A stretch of 64,000 nucleotides of DNA from Eubacteriaceae bacterium ES3 (GTDB lineage: Bacteria; Bacillota; Clostridia; Eubacteriales; Eubacteriaceae): positions 2,908,680-2,972,679 of the forward strand of contig CP130741.1 of NCBI GenBank assembly GCA_030586155.1. The letters are read 5' to 3'. This document shows, piece by piece, positions 10,690-21,567 of this stretch (position 1 is its first letter; every line of letters begins with the position of its first letter). The translations under genes were made by a program, and so were the position numbers. The notes below the pieces were generated by a model, which worked only from the letters and a program-made list of their open reading frames with translations, did no database searches and was not told the DNA's origin.

Positions 10690-11057
10690 TCCTTTTATTA
10701 ATAGCTATCGTAAATTTAAAACCGTGATTCTGTGATGACCATATACTCCTCTTGTTTGTTTAAATTGTATCAGCCACATGTCTTTAAGTCTTTGTAAAAA
10801 ATTGAGATTTTAAACAATTTTAGCAGTCAGGGCAACAAACAGATTTTATAAAAATTAACAAAAATCACCTGATTTAATCGTAAATTCTAACGAATATTGT
10901 TCAAATAATTTTGCTGAATATTAAGGTTCCCGCAAAAAAGCAGTCCTTGACTTGAACCTCTTCGGCCTATATCTGCCATTTCCAGGTTACAAGTCTGACT
11001 GCCACATCAGCTGTATGACAAGATCACCCCTTGTCATACAGCAATCAATTTTGGTTC
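10690..11057 (-). other. Gene-free stretch with two long hairpins after an MCP gene
   Basis: No credible ORF. The half nearest 10690 is AT-rich and should hold the promoter of the leftward flavoenzyme gene. Beyond it are two strong inverted repeats: 10949-10995 (GACTTGAACCT / AGGTT-A-CAAGTC) and 11010-11042, a perfect 13-bp stem (GCTGTATGACAAG / CTTGTCATACAGC, loop ATCACCC). Read leftward, they follow the MCP gene; the second is followed nine bases later by TTTTTT. They could be a compound terminator or a processed 3' RNA. Confidence 0.5.
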
Positions 11058-11128
11058 CTAATACTTATCACTTTCAAAATCGTCTAATTCGATCGTTTTG
11101 AACTCATCAAGTTCAATACTAATATCTT

Positions 11129-14100
11129 CTATCGGCTGCTGTGGGCCAGTTTAGCGGCTGGGGCCTGATAGCTGCTACTGCCACCTTTTTTAAGTTTAAA
11201 TGCATTGACCCGCCCTTTTAGAAGTTCAGCCTGACCCAGGAGCTCTTCACTGGCAGCAGCGCTCTCTTCGGCAGTTGCCGAGTTTGTCTGGACAACTTTG
11301 GAGACCTGCTCAATCCCGGTATTGATTTCATTGATCTTGGTTGCCTGATCATTGGAAGCTGTGGCAATTTCTGCTACCAGATTAGTCATGGTGCCAATTT
11401 TATCAAGAATTTCTTTTAAGCTTTCAGAGGTCTGACTAGCAATGGTGGTTCCAGCTTCAACCTTACTGATAGAGCCCTCGATCAGGTCAGTCGTTTCCCT
11501 GGCCGCTTCAGCACTTCTGGCTGCCAGAGTTCTTACTTCTTCAGCAACTACGGCAAAACCTTTACCATGCTGGCCTGCCCGAGCTGCTTCCACTGCGGCA
11601 TTTAGGGCCAGAATATTGGTCTGGAAGGCAATGTCATCAATAACCCTGATGATTTTCGAAATATTATTGGATGATTCATTAATATCATTCATGGCCACAA
11701 CCATCGCATCCATCTGACTATTACCATCCTCCGCACTGGATTTCACATCACTGGAGAGAACATTGGCCTGGTTGGCATTGGTAGCATTACGAGAGGTATC
11801 ACCGGCCACTTCTTCCATCGAGGCATTGAGTTCCTGTATGGCCGCCGCCTGTTCTGATGCCCCCTGAGAAAGAGCCTGTCCACCGTCAGAAATCTGGTTT
11901 GCTCCAGATTCCACCTGTCCGGAAGCCTCACCGATTGTTGCCAAGGTAGAGCTTAACTCGCTGGTAATGCCATTGAGCGAATCCTTAATGGCCTGGAAAT
12001 CCCCCAGATAATCATCAGTAATTTCCAGATCCAGGTTGCCCTGTCCAATTTCTGTCAAGGTCTCGGTAATCTCATTGACATAACGTTTCAGGAAGGTAAC
12101 GGTCCGGTTCATATCATCTTTAATCTGGACATAATCACCATTGTAAATACCCGTCATTTCGGTATTTAAATTCCCCTGGGCAAGTTCCTTAAGCGTGGCT
12201 GACGCTTCCTTGATTGGACCTACCACTGCGTCCATAATGCCATTTAAACCAACTACAATCTCAGAAAACTGACCCTGATGAGCCGATGCATCCGCTCTGG
12301 TATCAAGCTGCCCCTGCATCCCGGCCAGAGCCATCATAGTGGCATCGTTAATCAAATGTTCTACAGAATTCTTTACTTCTGACAGATTATCTCTAATCGT
12401 TATAAACTGGTTACTGACTTCAGTCGTGTACTCATCTGCTTCCATAAGATTCAGATCTAAATCAATGTTCCCCTGAGCCAGAAGATTTAAATTGGCGGCT
12501 AAACGCGAAACTTCAGCAGCTGTATAGTTACTGACCCGCATGATTTCTGTCAAATCAGTAACAGTCTCCACGAAACCAATGTTTTCACCTTTTGCATTTT
12601 TAAGATAAGCTGTATCCTGTTTATTATTTCGTCCATGCCATTCAAAGTAAGACTGCGGATTATCGTGATCAACCAGCTGACGGATCCCACAGTTTTCCGT
12701 CTGGCATATCTCTGCTCCGGCATGCCAGCAGTCCATTCCTTTAGCAGATTCTCGATCTTGTATTGCACCATTATTAACCAGAAAGTCTTCAAAGGATTTA
12801 TTCATGAATACCCATTTCATGTCGTTATCAGTCACATGGATCGGAAATGGTACCGAATCCAAAATAGCTTCATACCAAACCATCTGATCAACAACTATAT
12901 CCAGGGTATCGTTAACCCCTTGGACAATTTCCTTAAACCCACCAGAGAATGCTTGTGCATCCCCACGAGTATCCCATTTACCAGCCTTGGCAGCATCAGC
13001 TAAAGAACTTGCTTCCGCAATCAGAGCACGAACTGTTTCGACCGTCGTTATAAGCGCCGGTGTTATTTCGTCCTGGTCATCAGCCACTGAAAGTTGTGCT
13101 GACACATCTCCTTGGGCAATCTGATTCATTAATCCAACGATATTGTTCTGCAGATTATCAGCCATCTGATTCAGGGTATTACTCATCTCCCCAACTTCAT
13201 CCCGTGTGGTAACTTTGACCCGCTTGCTTAAATGACCGCGATTAATTTCCTGCAAGGTACTATTTGCCGCAGCAACCGGCTTGGCAATCTGACGAGATAC
13301 GAAAAACGACACTGCTGCTGCACCAAGAACAGTTAAGAAAGCGATCAAAAGAATCCCATTTCTGAGGTTATTGATCGGCTCCAGCATAAATGACTGGGAC
13401 TCCGAGATCACCAGGGTCCAGGTAGTTCCAGGAATTGGTGCGATATGGCCAATTTTACCAACGCCTTCGCGCTCATAATAAATCGTTGCAACCTGACTGA
13501 GATCCGTTTCCTGTAAAACGTAACCCAGTGCAAGATCAGTTTCTTGTTCAGCTGCTTCATAGATATTGGTCTCATCGATTACTAATTGCTGATTGGGATG
13601 AGCCATCAGGACACCGTTTTCACTAATAATGAGTCCATACTGGTTTTCCCCATCGCCCAGACCACTGACCACTTCAGTTAAAAAAGCCGGATTACGACGA
13701 GCAACCAGCAGACCAACAACCTCTCCGTTATTTCTTATCGGAGCCACATCAAAAACGGAAGGCTCTCCAGTCACCAGGCTGACTGCTACATCAGATATAA
13801 CCAGATTACCAGCAAACCCCTCCTGATACCAGAAGCGATCTCCAGCCTCAAATTCACCGCCACCTATGACATACTTGGCATGTCCATCCATATCCATGAC
13901 TGCAATATCTTCATAACCAAGTTTTTCGGCAATATCTGGCAGGACTTGAGACTGCTCATCAAAATTCATGCCGGTAATCATTACACCCTGAGAAGCCACT
14001 TCAAGCTTTCCCAGATTCCCTTCAATAATCGCTCCAATATGATTGGCGCTCTCTAAAACATAGGCATTGGAATCAAGGGCATTCTCAGTTTCAATAATTT

Positions 14101-14218
14101 CTGTCCCGCGACTGACTGAAAAAAAGCCCAGAATAACCGTCGCCGCAATAAGTGTCAGCACCGTCATCAGAATAAGCTTAGTCGTTAAACGCATTCCCAG
14201 TTTAAAATTTCTCTCCAT
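11129..14218 (-). CDS. Methyl-accepting chemotaxis protein with dCache and Cys-rich PAS; frameshifted C-terminal tail
   Basis: 1029-residue transducer. TM helix 1 (about 12-33), extracellular dCache (about 35-280; [37 protein letters not shown]), TM2 (about 288-308), HAMP, a HAMP-like linker, a PAS domain (about 450-560) with clustered Cys residues (DCW, IC, ENC near 490-510), more HAMP-like repeats, and the signalling hairpin (about 745-1000). It is a tandem paralogue of the gene at 14495. The ORF stops after KLAHSSR, but the paralogue continues about 30 residues. Moving to the -1 frame at the CCC in codons LA-H restores that tail here ([15 protein letters not shown]...DDFESDKY, stop at 11058). 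A single C is therefore missing, by mutation or sequencing error. The start is supported by AAGGA. Confidence 0.92.
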   Translation of the reverse strand: MERNFKLGMRLTTKLILMTVLTLIAATVILGFFSVSRGTEIIETENALDSNAYVLESANHIGAIIEGNLGKLEVASQGVMITGMNFDEQSQVLPDIAEKLGYEDIAVMDMDGHAKYVIGGGEFEAGDRFWYQEGFAGNLVISDVAVSLVTGEPSVFDVAPIRNNGEVVGLLVARRNPAFLTEVVSGLGDGENQYGLIISENGVLMAHPNQQLVIDETNIYEAAEQETDLALGYVLQETDLSQVATIYYEREGVGKIGHIAPIPGTTWTLVISESQSFMLEPINNLRNGILLIAFLTVLGAAAVSFFVSRQIAKPVAAANSTLQEINRGHLSKRVKVTTRDEVGEMSNTLNQMADNLQNNIVGLMNQIAQGDVSAQLSVADDQDEITPALITTVETVRALIAEASSLADAAKAGKWDTRGDAQAFSGGFKEIVQGVNDTLDIVVDQMVWYEAILDSVPFPIHVTDNDMKWVFMNKSFEDFLVNNGAIQDRESAKGMDCWHAGAEICQTENCGIRQLVDHDNPQSYFEWHGRNNKQDTAYLKNAKGENIGFVETVTDLTEIMRVSNYTAAEVSRLAANLNLLAQGNIDLDLNLMEADEYTTEVSNQFITIRDNLSEVKNSVEHLINDATMMALAGMQGQLDTRADASAHQGQFSEIVVGLNGIMDAVVGPIKEASATLKELAQGNLNTEMTGIYNGDYVQIKDDMNRTVTFLKRYVNEITETLTEIGQGNLDLEITDDYLGDFQAIKDSLNGITSELSSTLATIGEASGQVESGANQISDGGQALSQGASEQAAAIQELNASMEEVAGDTSRNATNANQANVLSSDVKSSAEDGNSQMDAMVVAMNDINESSNNISKIIRVIDDIAFQTNILALNAAVEAARAGQHGKGFAVVAEEVRTLAARSAEAARETTDLIEGSISKVEAGTTIASQTSESLKEILDKIGTMTNLVAEIATASNDQATKINEINTGIEQVSKVVQTNSATAEESAAASEELLGQAELLKGRVNAFKLKKGGSSSYQAPAAKLAHSSR

Positions 14219-14430
14219 AACTATATCCTTTCTAAAAATATCATGTGTATATAGTTATAGCCAAGTTGAGTGATTTTTAAGCACATTTAAATAGATAATT
14301 TTAAACTTTTTTTTGCAAATTTTTTTATTTTTCTACTTACAAGTAATAATTTAAAAATCAGTTCAACAAAAACTAATTTCTATTACCCCGTTTTTATTTT
14401 CCACCAACTTGCTATTCTTCAAAAAACATA

Positions 14431-14468
14431 AAAAACGGAGCGGTTTGTTAGAGTAAACCGTCCCGTTT
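14431..14468 (-). terminator. Intrinsic terminator downstream of the second tandem MCP
   Basis: Minus-strand stem AAACGGGACGGTTT / AAACCGCTCCGTTT with an eight-base loop, followed by a T run; it sits just past the stop at 14495. Confidence 0.8.
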
Positions 14469-14494
14469 CTTTTATAAATTTGCTATCTTCCAGT

Positions 14495-17400
14495 CTAATA
14501 TTTGTCACTGTTAAAATCATTGAAGCTATTCATATCAAAATCATCAAGTTCAATGCTGACATCTTCTGTCGGCTGACTAGGGGCCAGCTTAGCGGCTGGA
14601 GCCTGATAGCTGCTACTGCCACCTTTTTTAAGTTTAAATGCATAAACCCGACTCTTCAACAGCTCTGCCTGGCCTAACAATTCTTCGCTGGCTGCAGCAC
14701 TTTCTTCGGCTGTTGCCGAATTTGTCTGGACTACTTTTGCAACCTGCTCAATCCCGGTATTGATTTCATTAATCTTAGTCGCCTGTGCATTTGATGCATT
14801 AGCTATTTCACCCACCAGGCTGGTCATACTCTCAATCTTCGCAAGTATTCCCTTGAGACTTTCAGCAGTATCTGTGGCAATTGCCGTTCCAGCTTCAACC
14901 TTATTAATTGAACCTTCGATCAGCTCAGTTGTTTCTCTAGCTGCTTCAGCGCTTCGAGCTGCCAATGTTCGCACTTCTTCAGCGACCACGGCAAAGCCTT
15001 TGCCATGCTGGCCAGCCCGAGCTGCTTCCACTGCGGCATTTAGGGCCAGAATATTGGTCTGGAAGGCAATGTCATCAATCACCCGGATAATTTTAGAGAT
15101 ATTGTTGGACGATTCATTAATATCATTCATCGCGCCAACCATTTCATCCATCTGGGAATTACCCGCTTCAGCACTGTTTTTCACATCGCTGGAAAGAGCA
15201 TTGGCCTGATTTGCGTTAGTTGCATTACGGGAAGTATCATTGGCTACTTCATCCATTGAAGCATTAAGTTCCTGAATAGCTGCCGCTTGTTCGGATGCAC
15301 CCTGGGACAGAGCCTGTCCACCATCAGAAATCTGATTGGCACCGGCTTCCACCTGATTGGAGGCATCGCCGATCGTTGAAAGTGTTGCGCTTAATTCAGT
15401 AGTGATGGCATTCAAGGCATCCTTGATAGCGCGGAAGTCGCCCAGATAGTCGGCGGTAATTTCCAGATCGAGATTACCATGGCCGATTTCTGTCAGCGTA
15501 CTGGTTATTTCAGTGACATAGCTTTTCAGGAAGCTGATAGTCTGATTCATATCATCTTTAATCTGAACGTAATCACCATTATAGAAGCCGGACATTTCAG
15601 TGTTCAGGTTCCCCTGTGACAATTCTTTAAGGGTTGCCGAAGCTTCCTTGACCGGTCCTACTACCGCATCCATAATGCCGTTTAAACCGACGACGATTTC
15701 CGAGAACTGTCCCTGATGAGACGATGCATCCGCCCGCGTATCCAGCTGACCTTGAATACCGGCCAGAGCCATCATGGTCGCATCATTGATCAGGTGTTCC
15801 ACTGAATTTTTTACTTCAGACATATTATCTCTAATCTTTTCAAACTGCGTGCTGATTTCAGTTGTATATTCATCGGCTTCAGTCAGGTTCAGATCAAAAT
15901 CAATATTCCCCTGGGCCAGAAGACTTAAATTAGAAGCCAGACGTGAAACCTCAGCAGACGTATAATTGCTGACTCTCATGATTTCTGTCAGATCAGTAAT
16001 TGTTTCCACAAAACCGATATTCTCACCCTTTTTATTTTTCAGATAGGCAGTGGTCTGCTTATTATTACTGCCCTTATAATCAAAGAATGATTCTGACTTA
16101 TTGTGATCCACCAGTTGTCTGATCCCGCAGTTTTCTGTCTGGCAGATATCAGAGCCAGCATTCCAGCAATCCATTCCAATAGCGGACTCACGATCTTTAA
16201 TATCACTGTTGCCAGCCAGAAAAGCTTCAAAAGCACGGTTCATAAAGGTCCATTTCATATTGTTATCCGTAACATTGATTGGGAAAGGAAGTGAATCAAG
16301 GATTCCTTCATACCAGACCATCTGATCGACAACAATATCCAGGGTTTCATTGACTCCCTGTACAATTTCCTTAAAGCCACCAGCAAAGGCCTCAGCATCG
16401 CCTCGGGTTTCCCACTTGCCAGCTTTAGCAGCTTCAGACAATGATGCGGCTTCAGCAATCAGACCACGAATGGTTTCAACTGTAGTTTTTAGTGCCGGAG
16501 TAATCTCATCCTCAGTATCAATAATTTCCAGTTCAGCCGAAACGTCTCCATTTGCAATCTGCTGCATCAGGCCAACAACATTACTCTGCAGATTTCCGGC
16601 CATATGATTAAGGGAAGCGCTCATTTCCCCGACTTCGTCACGGGTAGTGATTTCAACCCGCTTGCTTAAATGACCTAGATCGAGTTCCTTAATCATATCG
16701 TTGGCGGCGATTACCGGTTTGGCGATCATGCGAGAGACAAAAAGGGCTATTGCCGCCCCACCAAGAACGGTTGAAAAGGCAATTAAGATAATCCCTTTTT
16801 TCAGATCATTGATCGGCTGCAGCATAAACTCCTGGGATTCCGATATAACCAGGGTCCAGGTCGTCCCAGGAACTGGGGCAATATGGCCAATTTTAGGTTC
16901 TCCATATTTTTCATAGTAAATGCTTGCAACCTGACTTAAATCCATGTCCTGAAGGACAAATCCCAGGGCCAGGTCGGTTTCATTTTCACTATGAGCGGTC
17001 TCATAAATATTGAGTTTCTGCATGACTAACTCTGCATTTGGGTGGGCCATCAGAACACCATTTGCACTCATAACCAGGGCATACTGATTTTCTCCGTCAC
17101 CAAGAGCACTGACCACATCAGTCATGAAAGTCGGATCACGGCGGGCCACCAGCAGGCCAACAACCTGATTATTATTTTTAATAGGAACAACCTCGAAAAT
17201 TGATGGCTCACCAGTCACCGGATCTTCAACCACATCTGAGATACACAAATTTCCTGCCAGGCCATCTTCAAAGCAAGACTGGCCCGCGGCGTCAAATTCA
17301 CCACCCTCAGCAATGTATTTAGCATGACCATTCATATCCATTATGGCAATATTTTCTAACTCCAACCGCGAAATATCGTCAGCCAGAGCGGCACTTTGAG

Positions 17401-17662
17401 TTTCAAAGTCCATGCTGATCACAGAATCTCTTTGAGCCACTTCATTCAATACTCCAAAGTGACTTTCAATAATCGCTCCTATATGATTGGCGCTTTCCGA
17501 CACAAAATCATCGGCATCCTGCGCGTTTTCCGTTTCAATAATAGATGTCCCGCGACTAACCGAAAAAAAGCCCATGACGGTTGCTGCTGCTATCAGAATC
17601 AGAACAGTCATCAGAATGAGTTTAGTCGTTAAACGCATCCCCAATTTAAAATCTTTCTCCAT
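14495..17662 (-). CDS. Methyl-accepting chemotaxis protein with dCache and Cys-rich PAS
   Basis: 1055 residues, same architecture as its neighbour at 11129: TM1, extracellular dCache (about 35-285), TM2, HAMP, PAS with the same Cys cluster (DCWNAG, DIC, ENC), HAMP-like repeats, and an MCP signalling domain with tip [19 protein letters not shown]. The dCache differs most, with an extra pair of cysteines ([15 protein letters not shown]), so ligand specificity has probably diverged after duplication. The intact acidic tail ends [12 protein letters not shown]...DFNSDKY and may act as a tether or flexible linker for adaptation enzymes; that role is inferred. Start ATG 17662 is preceded by AAAGGAA. 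Its own terminator follows, so it is a separate unit from the paralogue downstream. Confidence 0.95.
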   Translation of the reverse strand: MEKDFKLGMRLTTKLILMTVLILIAAATVMGFFSVSRGTSIIETENAQDADDFVSESANHIGAIIESHFGVLNEVAQRDSVISMDFETQSAALADDISRLELENIAIMDMNGHAKYIAEGGEFDAAGQSCFEDGLAGNLCISDVVEDPVTGEPSIFEVVPIKNNNQVVGLLVARRDPTFMTDVVSALGDGENQYALVMSANGVLMAHPNAELVMQKLNIYETAHSENETDLALGFVLQDMDLSQVASIYYEKYGEPKIGHIAPVPGTTWTLVISESQEFMLQPINDLKKGIILIAFSTVLGGAAIALFVSRMIAKPVIAANDMIKELDLGHLSKRVEITTRDEVGEMSASLNHMAGNLQSNVVGLMQQIANGDVSAELEIIDTEDEITPALKTTVETIRGLIAEAASLSEAAKAGKWETRGDAEAFAGGFKEIVQGVNETLDIVVDQMVWYEGILDSLPFPINVTDNNMKWTFMNRAFEAFLAGNSDIKDRESAIGMDCWNAGSDICQTENCGIRQLVDHNKSESFFDYKGSNNKQTTAYLKNKKGENIGFVETITDLTEIMRVSNYTSAEVSRLASNLSLLAQGNIDFDLNLTEADEYTTEISTQFEKIRDNMSEVKNSVEHLINDATMMALAGIQGQLDTRADASSHQGQFSEIVVGLNGIMDAVVGPVKEASATLKELSQGNLNTEMSGFYNGDYVQIKDDMNQTISFLKSYVTEITSTLTEIGHGNLDLEITADYLGDFRAIKDALNAITTELSATLSTIGDASNQVEAGANQISDGGQALSQGASEQAAAIQELNASMDEVANDTSRNATNANQANALSSDVKNSAEAGNSQMDEMVGAMNDINESSNNISKIIRVIDDIAFQTNILALNAAVEAARAGQHGKGFAVVAEEVRTLAARSAEAARETTELIEGSINKVEAGTAIATDTAESLKGILAKIESMTSLVGEIANASNAQATKINEINTGIEQVAKVVQTNSATAEESAAASEELLGQAELLKSRVYAFKLKKGGSSSYQAPAAKLAPSQPTEDVSIELDDFDMNSFNDFNSDKY

Positions 17663-18026
17663 TATATTTCCTTTCCATCCATATGTATTAAACTGTGTTA
17701 TTATAACAGATTAGAGTGGCTTGCGCTTATTTTTATCTAAAAATATTTTGTTTTTTTTTTGAAAAAACGCAATTCTTAATGATTCAATATTAATCAATGA
17801 AATTATTATAATTATAACGGCTAACTATTTATTTTAAAACTAATAAAATTGCTCGTAGCGATATTTTTACTTAATTAAAAACAAATTTATTACATTTTAA
17901 TCCTTCCTTAATTCTTTCTTAACATCCCATTTACTTTCATATACTTCTCACTGCCCGTTCACACAAACAACACCTTCGAGACTTATTCTTAGAAAATCAA
18001 TAAAATGAGCAATCAGGAGGATTTTA
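17663..18026. other. AT-rich divergent intergenic region
   Basis: About 360 bases, very AT-rich with long A and T runs, between a leftward MCP and the rightward ChW protein. It must carry both promoters. No clear hairpin, riboswitch or ORF was recognised. Confidence 0.4.
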
Positions 18027-20174
18027 ATGAAAAAAACAAAAATGCGTGTGTTCTCAGCCGCTGCAGTGCTGACGATGGCGCTATCAGGCAACGTTTTTGC
18101 TGCAACAGACCTTATCACCCCAACTGCTGAAATAACTGCTGATATCTCTGAATTCAGCGTGGAATATCGTGGACATATCCAAAACACCGGCGACTATCCC
18201 CTTGATAACAGCTGGATACAGGGTCCTGACGAGCTGGGCACCGAAGGACAGGGACTTCGACTTGAAGGCTTCTGGATTGAACTGACCGGAGACGTTCCAG
18301 ATGGGGCCCATATCGAGTATCAGGTTCATGTTGAAAATGAAGGCTGGATGGACTGGGTCGCTGACGGCGAATTTGCCGGAACTGAAGGAAAAAGCGAGCG
18401 GATTGAAGCTATTCGCATTCGGCTTGTTGATGATTCCGGTAATACTTTGAGCGGTTATTCCGTCCAGTATCGCGGACATATCCAGGATCAGGGTGATACC
18501 GATTGGGTTTCTGACGGCGAAGATTTGGGAACAACCGGTCTTGGTCGACGCCTTGAAGCACTTGAAGTCCAGATAGTTACTACTGATTCAAGTGACAACT
18601 CCACCGATGAGGACACGGACGAAGCAAGCGACGAAAGTAGTGAAATCTACAGTTTTGTAACTTCTCCAACCTCTACTATCGAGTTAGACACCGAATTTTC
18701 TAAGCGCGAGTTAAGCGGAACATACGATGAAAGTGACGCAACTCAAGTCATTTTTAACGGCAGTGATATTAGCGTTGACGGTGATGGCGCAGCAGTCGAC
18801 GGCAACACCCTAAACATCACGGCTGCCGGCACCTACATTGTCAGCGGTGATTTAAGCGACGGACAAATTCTTGTGAATGCCGGTGATGATGATAAAGTAC
18901 AAATCGTATTAAATGGTGTCAGTATCTACAACAGCACCAATGCACCAATCTATTTGTTAAATGCCGATAAGGTCTTTATTACTCTAGCCGATGGAACGAC
19001 CAACACCTTAACCGATAACTCAGACGAATATATCCAGACTGACGACAACACAGTTGATGCGGTCATCTTTTCGAAAACCGATTTGTGTCTTAACGGAACC
19101 GGCACTTTAAACATTACTGCCAATTACCAGCACGCCATTGTTTCAAAAGATGATCTGGTAATTACCGGCGGTACTTATAATATCAGTGCAGTCGATAACT
19201 GTTTAAAAGGTAAAGATGCCCTCAAGGTTTACGATGGGGTCTTTAACCTCAACTCATCCGGTGGTAAGGGTCTTACTTCTAAAAATGACGACGATTCGAC
19301 CAGAGGCTATGTCTATATTGCGGATGGAACTTTCAATATTGAAAACTGCACCGAAGGAATCGAAGGAACAGCAGTCATCATTGAAGATGGTATCATTGAT
19401 ATTACAGCTACCGATGACGGCTTAAACGCGGCAAGCGCAACAAGCGATGATACCACTACTGATATAAGCGATCCAGCTGCTGGTGAAATGCCAACAATGC
19501 CTGATGATGGCACAATGCCAGATGGTACAATGCCTGATGACGGAACCAGACCTACAAAACCAGATGACGGTACCATGCCTGACGATGGAACACAGCCTGA
19601 TGGCGGCGGTGGCATGATGGGAACCGACACCAACGCTTATATTTCAATCGCAGGCGGCACCATTAATATTGACGCCCAAGGCGATGGCATTGACTCCAAC
19701 GGCAACCTCTATATTTCCGGCGGCACAGTTCTGGTCAGTGGTCCGACCAGTAGCGGCAATGGCGCTTTAGATTATGACGGGACCGCTGATATCAGCGGCG
19801 GGACAGTCGTATTTGCCGGCAGCTCCGGTATGGTTCAGAATTTTTCTGATACGTCTACCCAGGCAGCTATGCTCTATACTTTCTCTTCAACTGTTTCAGG
19901 TGGAACTGAGCTGAGTCTTACTGATGCCGATGGCAATATGTTAGTCTCCTACAGTCCAGTTAAAGACTATCAGACTGTAATCATTAGCACACCTGCTATC
20001 GCTGTGGGGTCAACCTACACTCTAACAGCCGGTAGTGAATCGACGACTATTGAACAGACCGATACGATCACAGGCGGCGGTAATCAGGGCGGTGGCGGCC
20101 CCGGTGGCGATATGGGCGATCGACCAGATCCCGGTCTTGATCCGATGACCCCGCCAACAGATACAGAAATCTAA
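18027..20174 (+). CDS. Secreted ChW-repeat protein with Cthe_2159-type carbohydrate-binding beta-helix
   Basis: 715 residues. Signal peptide MKKTKMRVFSAAAVLTMALSGNVFAA (cleavage after AFA or VFA), then three clostridial hydrophobic ChW repeats (about 35-190; pattern YxxHxQxxGW...G...GT.G..LRLEAI), an acidic linker, and a beta-helical domain (about 215-700) resembling the Cthe_2159/DUF4353 carbohydrate-binding family (GTYIVSGDLSDGQILVN..., VQIVLNGVSIYNSTNAPIYL). A low-complexity Pro/Asp/Gly insert built from MPDDGT-like units (about 485-530) interrupts the helix. Predicted role: extracellular binding or adhesion to polysaccharide, anchored by ChW repeats. AGGAGG precedes ATG 18027. Other ChW proteins are at 52358 and 61146. 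Confidence 0.88.
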   Translation: MKKTKMRVFSAAAVLTMALSGNVFAATDLITPTAEITADISEFSVEYRGHIQNTGDYPLDNSWIQGPDELGTEGQGLRLEGFWIELTGDVPDGAHIEYQVHVENEGWMDWVADGEFAGTEGKSERIEAIRIRLVDDSGNTLSGYSVQYRGHIQDQGDTDWVSDGEDLGTTGLGRRLEALEVQIVTTDSSDNSTDEDTDEASDESSEIYSFVTSPTSTIELDTEFSKRELSGTYDESDATQVIFNGSDISVDGDGAAVDGNTLNITAAGTYIVSGDLSDGQILVNAGDDDKVQIVLNGVSIYNSTNAPIYLLNADKVFITLADGTTNTLTDNSDEYIQTDDNTVDAVIFSKTDLCLNGTGTLNITANYQHAIVSKDDLVITGGTYNISAVDNCLKGKDALKVYDGVFNLNSSGGKGLTSKNDDDSTRGYVYIADGTFNIENCTEGIEGTAVIIEDGIIDITATDDGLNAASATSDDTTTDISDPAAGEMPTMPDDGTMPDGTMPDDGTRPTKPDDGTMPDDGTQPDGGGGMMGTDTNAYISIAGGTINIDAQGDGIDSNGNLYISGGTVLVSGPTSSGNGALDYDGTADISGGTVVFAGSSGMVQNFSDTSTQAAMLYTFSSTVSGGTELSLTDADGNMLVSYSPVKDYQTVIISTPAIAVGSTYTLTAGSESTTIEQTDTITGGGNQGGGGPGGDMGDRPDPGLDPMTPPTDTEI

Positions 20175-20185
20175 TCCAATAGTTT

Positions 20186-20226
20186 AAAAAAGCTGCGGCA
20201 AACAAAAAAGTTTGCTGCAGCTTTTT
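20186..20226 (+). terminator. Intrinsic terminator of the ChW/beta-helix gene
   Basis: AAAAAGCTGC-G-GCAAAC / GTTTGC-T-GCAGCTTTTT, an almost perfect stem with a six-base loop and a T tract, right after the stop at 20174. Confidence 0.9.
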
Positions 20227-20300
20227 ATTTATAGATCTCATCGTTTTCCATACATTTGTAATTCGGGAAATTTTTCTCAATGTTTTCTGTGCAAATCTCG

Positions 20301-21209
20301 TTAACTTATATCCCCAGCCGGATTAACATGAACCATGATATGCTTGACCTTGGGAAAGGACTCTTCAATATTTTTATGGACCCCTTCAGCTATTTCATGG
20401 GCCCGTTGCAGGGTGTAGGTACGTTCCACGCCAATTTCAATATCGACATAGATTTTATTGCCAAACTTTCTGGTTCTTAATAAATCAATACCCAGCACCT
20501 GGTCATTTCTGATGACACAATCATGGATCTGCTGTTCAGTTTCTTCACCACAGGAGTGGTCTACCATCTTATCAACGGCATCCCGAAAAATGTCGTAAGA
20601 AGCTCTGGCAATAAAGACAAAAATAATCAGACTGGCTACCGAATCCATAATCGGAAAGCCCATTCGTGCCCCCATGATTCCAATCAGCGCTCCCACTGAC
20701 GAAAGGGCATCGGAACGGTGGTGCCAGGCATCTGCCATTAGTGCGCTGGAATCAATTTTTCGGGCATTAATCCGAGCATACCAGTACATCGCTTCCTTGG
20801 CAATGATAGAGACCAGTGCTGCCACTAGAGCCATCATTCCAGGCGCTGCCAGATTTTTATAGTTACCTGCCAGGATGTTTTTTAGTGCCTCAAAACCAAT
20901 CCCTAAACCAGTCACAAAAAGAATCCCCGCCAGAATAATAGCAGCCACACATTCCATTCGTTCATGTCCGTAAGGATGTTCTTTGTCCGATTCCTGAGAT
21001 GCCAGTTTGACTCCGATCAGTACCACAAAGGTCGAAAAAACATCTGAAGCAGAATGAATCGCATCACTGATCATGGCGTTCGAGTGGGCCATAATCCCCG
21101 CCATTAATTTGAAAAGCGACAGGATAATATTCCCAATGATTGATACCACTGATACCTGTCTGATAACTTTCTGAAAATCGTCAGACGTTATTTGACTGTT
21201 TTGTTCCAT
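20301..21209 (-). CDS. Cation diffusion facilitator, probably Ni2+/Co2+ exporter
   Basis: 302 residues counted from ATG 21209, which has GGAGG at 21218-21222; the in-frame TTG at 21224 lies on the wrong side of that site. It has six membrane helices followed by a cytoplasmic C-terminal domain (about 210-300). Metal-site residues of the CDF family are visible in helix 2 (SDAIHSASD: D49, H52, D56) and helix 5 (DAWHHRSD: D159, H162, D166). CDF proteins export divalent metals by proton antiport. The leader carries a NiCo riboswitch, so Ni or Co is the likely substrate; both metals are needed in quantity for corrinoids and CO dehydrogenase in acetogens, and toxic in excess. Confidence 0.93.
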   Translation of the reverse strand: MEQNSQITSDDFQKVIRQVSVVSIIGNIILSLFKLMAGIMAHSNAMISDAIHSASDVFSTFVVLIGVKLASQESDKEHPYGHERMECVAAIILAGILFVTGLGIGFEALKNILAGNYKNLAAPGMMALVAALVSIIAKEAMYWYARINARKIDSSALMADAWHHRSDALSSVGALIGIMGARMGFPIMDSVASLIIFVFIARASYDIFRDAVDKMVDHSCGEETEQQIHDCVIRNDQVLGIDLLRTRKFGNKIYVDIEIGVERTYTLQRAHEIAEGVHKNIEESFPKVKHIMVHVNPAGDIS

Positions 21210-21316
21210 TTCTAATTCCTCCAAAGTTAAGATTGCCTTGCAGCAATTTCCTTACAGCTTTTCATGATCAGCTTAGATTTCATCTCTGATCAATTTCTAT
21301 TTCTTTATTTTTCACG

Positions 21317-21355
21317 CAAAAAATCCGCGAATCAGCTGTGTACTGTCCCGCGGAT
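21317..21355 (-). terminator. Riboswitch expression-platform terminator
   Basis: Minus-strand ATCCGCG (21349-21355) pairs with CGCGGAT (21323-21329), followed by TTTTTT. The left arm overlaps the 3' part of the NiCo aptamer (CCGCGGGACAG), so metal-bound aptamer and terminator exclude each other: metal binding should allow read-through. Confidence 0.85.
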
Positions 21356-21425
21356 GAAAATTCCACTGTCACCTTGTGACCCGACCCCATGACATTCCGT
21401 CACGGTCTGCTCAGTTTGTACCTTT
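21340..21425 (-). ncRNA. NiCo (czcD) riboswitch aptamer
   Basis: Read leftward, the RNA contains ACUGAGCAGAC, a hairpin (GUGACGGAAUGUCAU), GGGGUCGGGUCAC...GUGACA, another arm, then GCGGGACAGUAC. It has the order and key segments of the NiCo aptamer (CUGAGCAGAC ... GxCGGG ... GGGACAG) with P1 closed by ACUG/CAGU. It lies between a good promoter and the CDF gene, the class's usual target. Recognition is from remembered consensus, not a covariance search. Confidence 0.88.
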
Positions 21426-21449
21426 AATTGCAGTGCAAAGAGTTTTTAA

Positions 21450-21479
21450 AGAATAGCATGCTCAGTTGGTGTTTGTCAA
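21450..21479 (-). promoter_or_regulatory. Sigma-A-type promoter of the CDF gene
   Basis: Minus-strand TTGACA (21474-21479), 18-base spacer, TATTCT (21450-21455). The start of transcription would fall about 20 bases before the riboswitch. Confidence 0.7.
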
Positions 21480-21567
21480 GAATAACCGACAAAAACTGAA
21501 CACTTCATTCCCTATTTTTAGTTCTAATTTCTTAAACACTCAAAAGCAAACCTCGCTTAAGCCCGAT

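Noticed and set aside
10949-10995. GGTTCAAGTC resembling a tRNA T-loop
   Set aside because: The flanking five bases do not pair as a T-stem and no acceptor or anticodon arm is present.
14760-15209. A 149-residue ORF antisense to an MCP signalling domain, with relatives at 11442 and 2195
   Set aside because: It recurs opposite each MCP because the coding strand is conserved; no start site or family.
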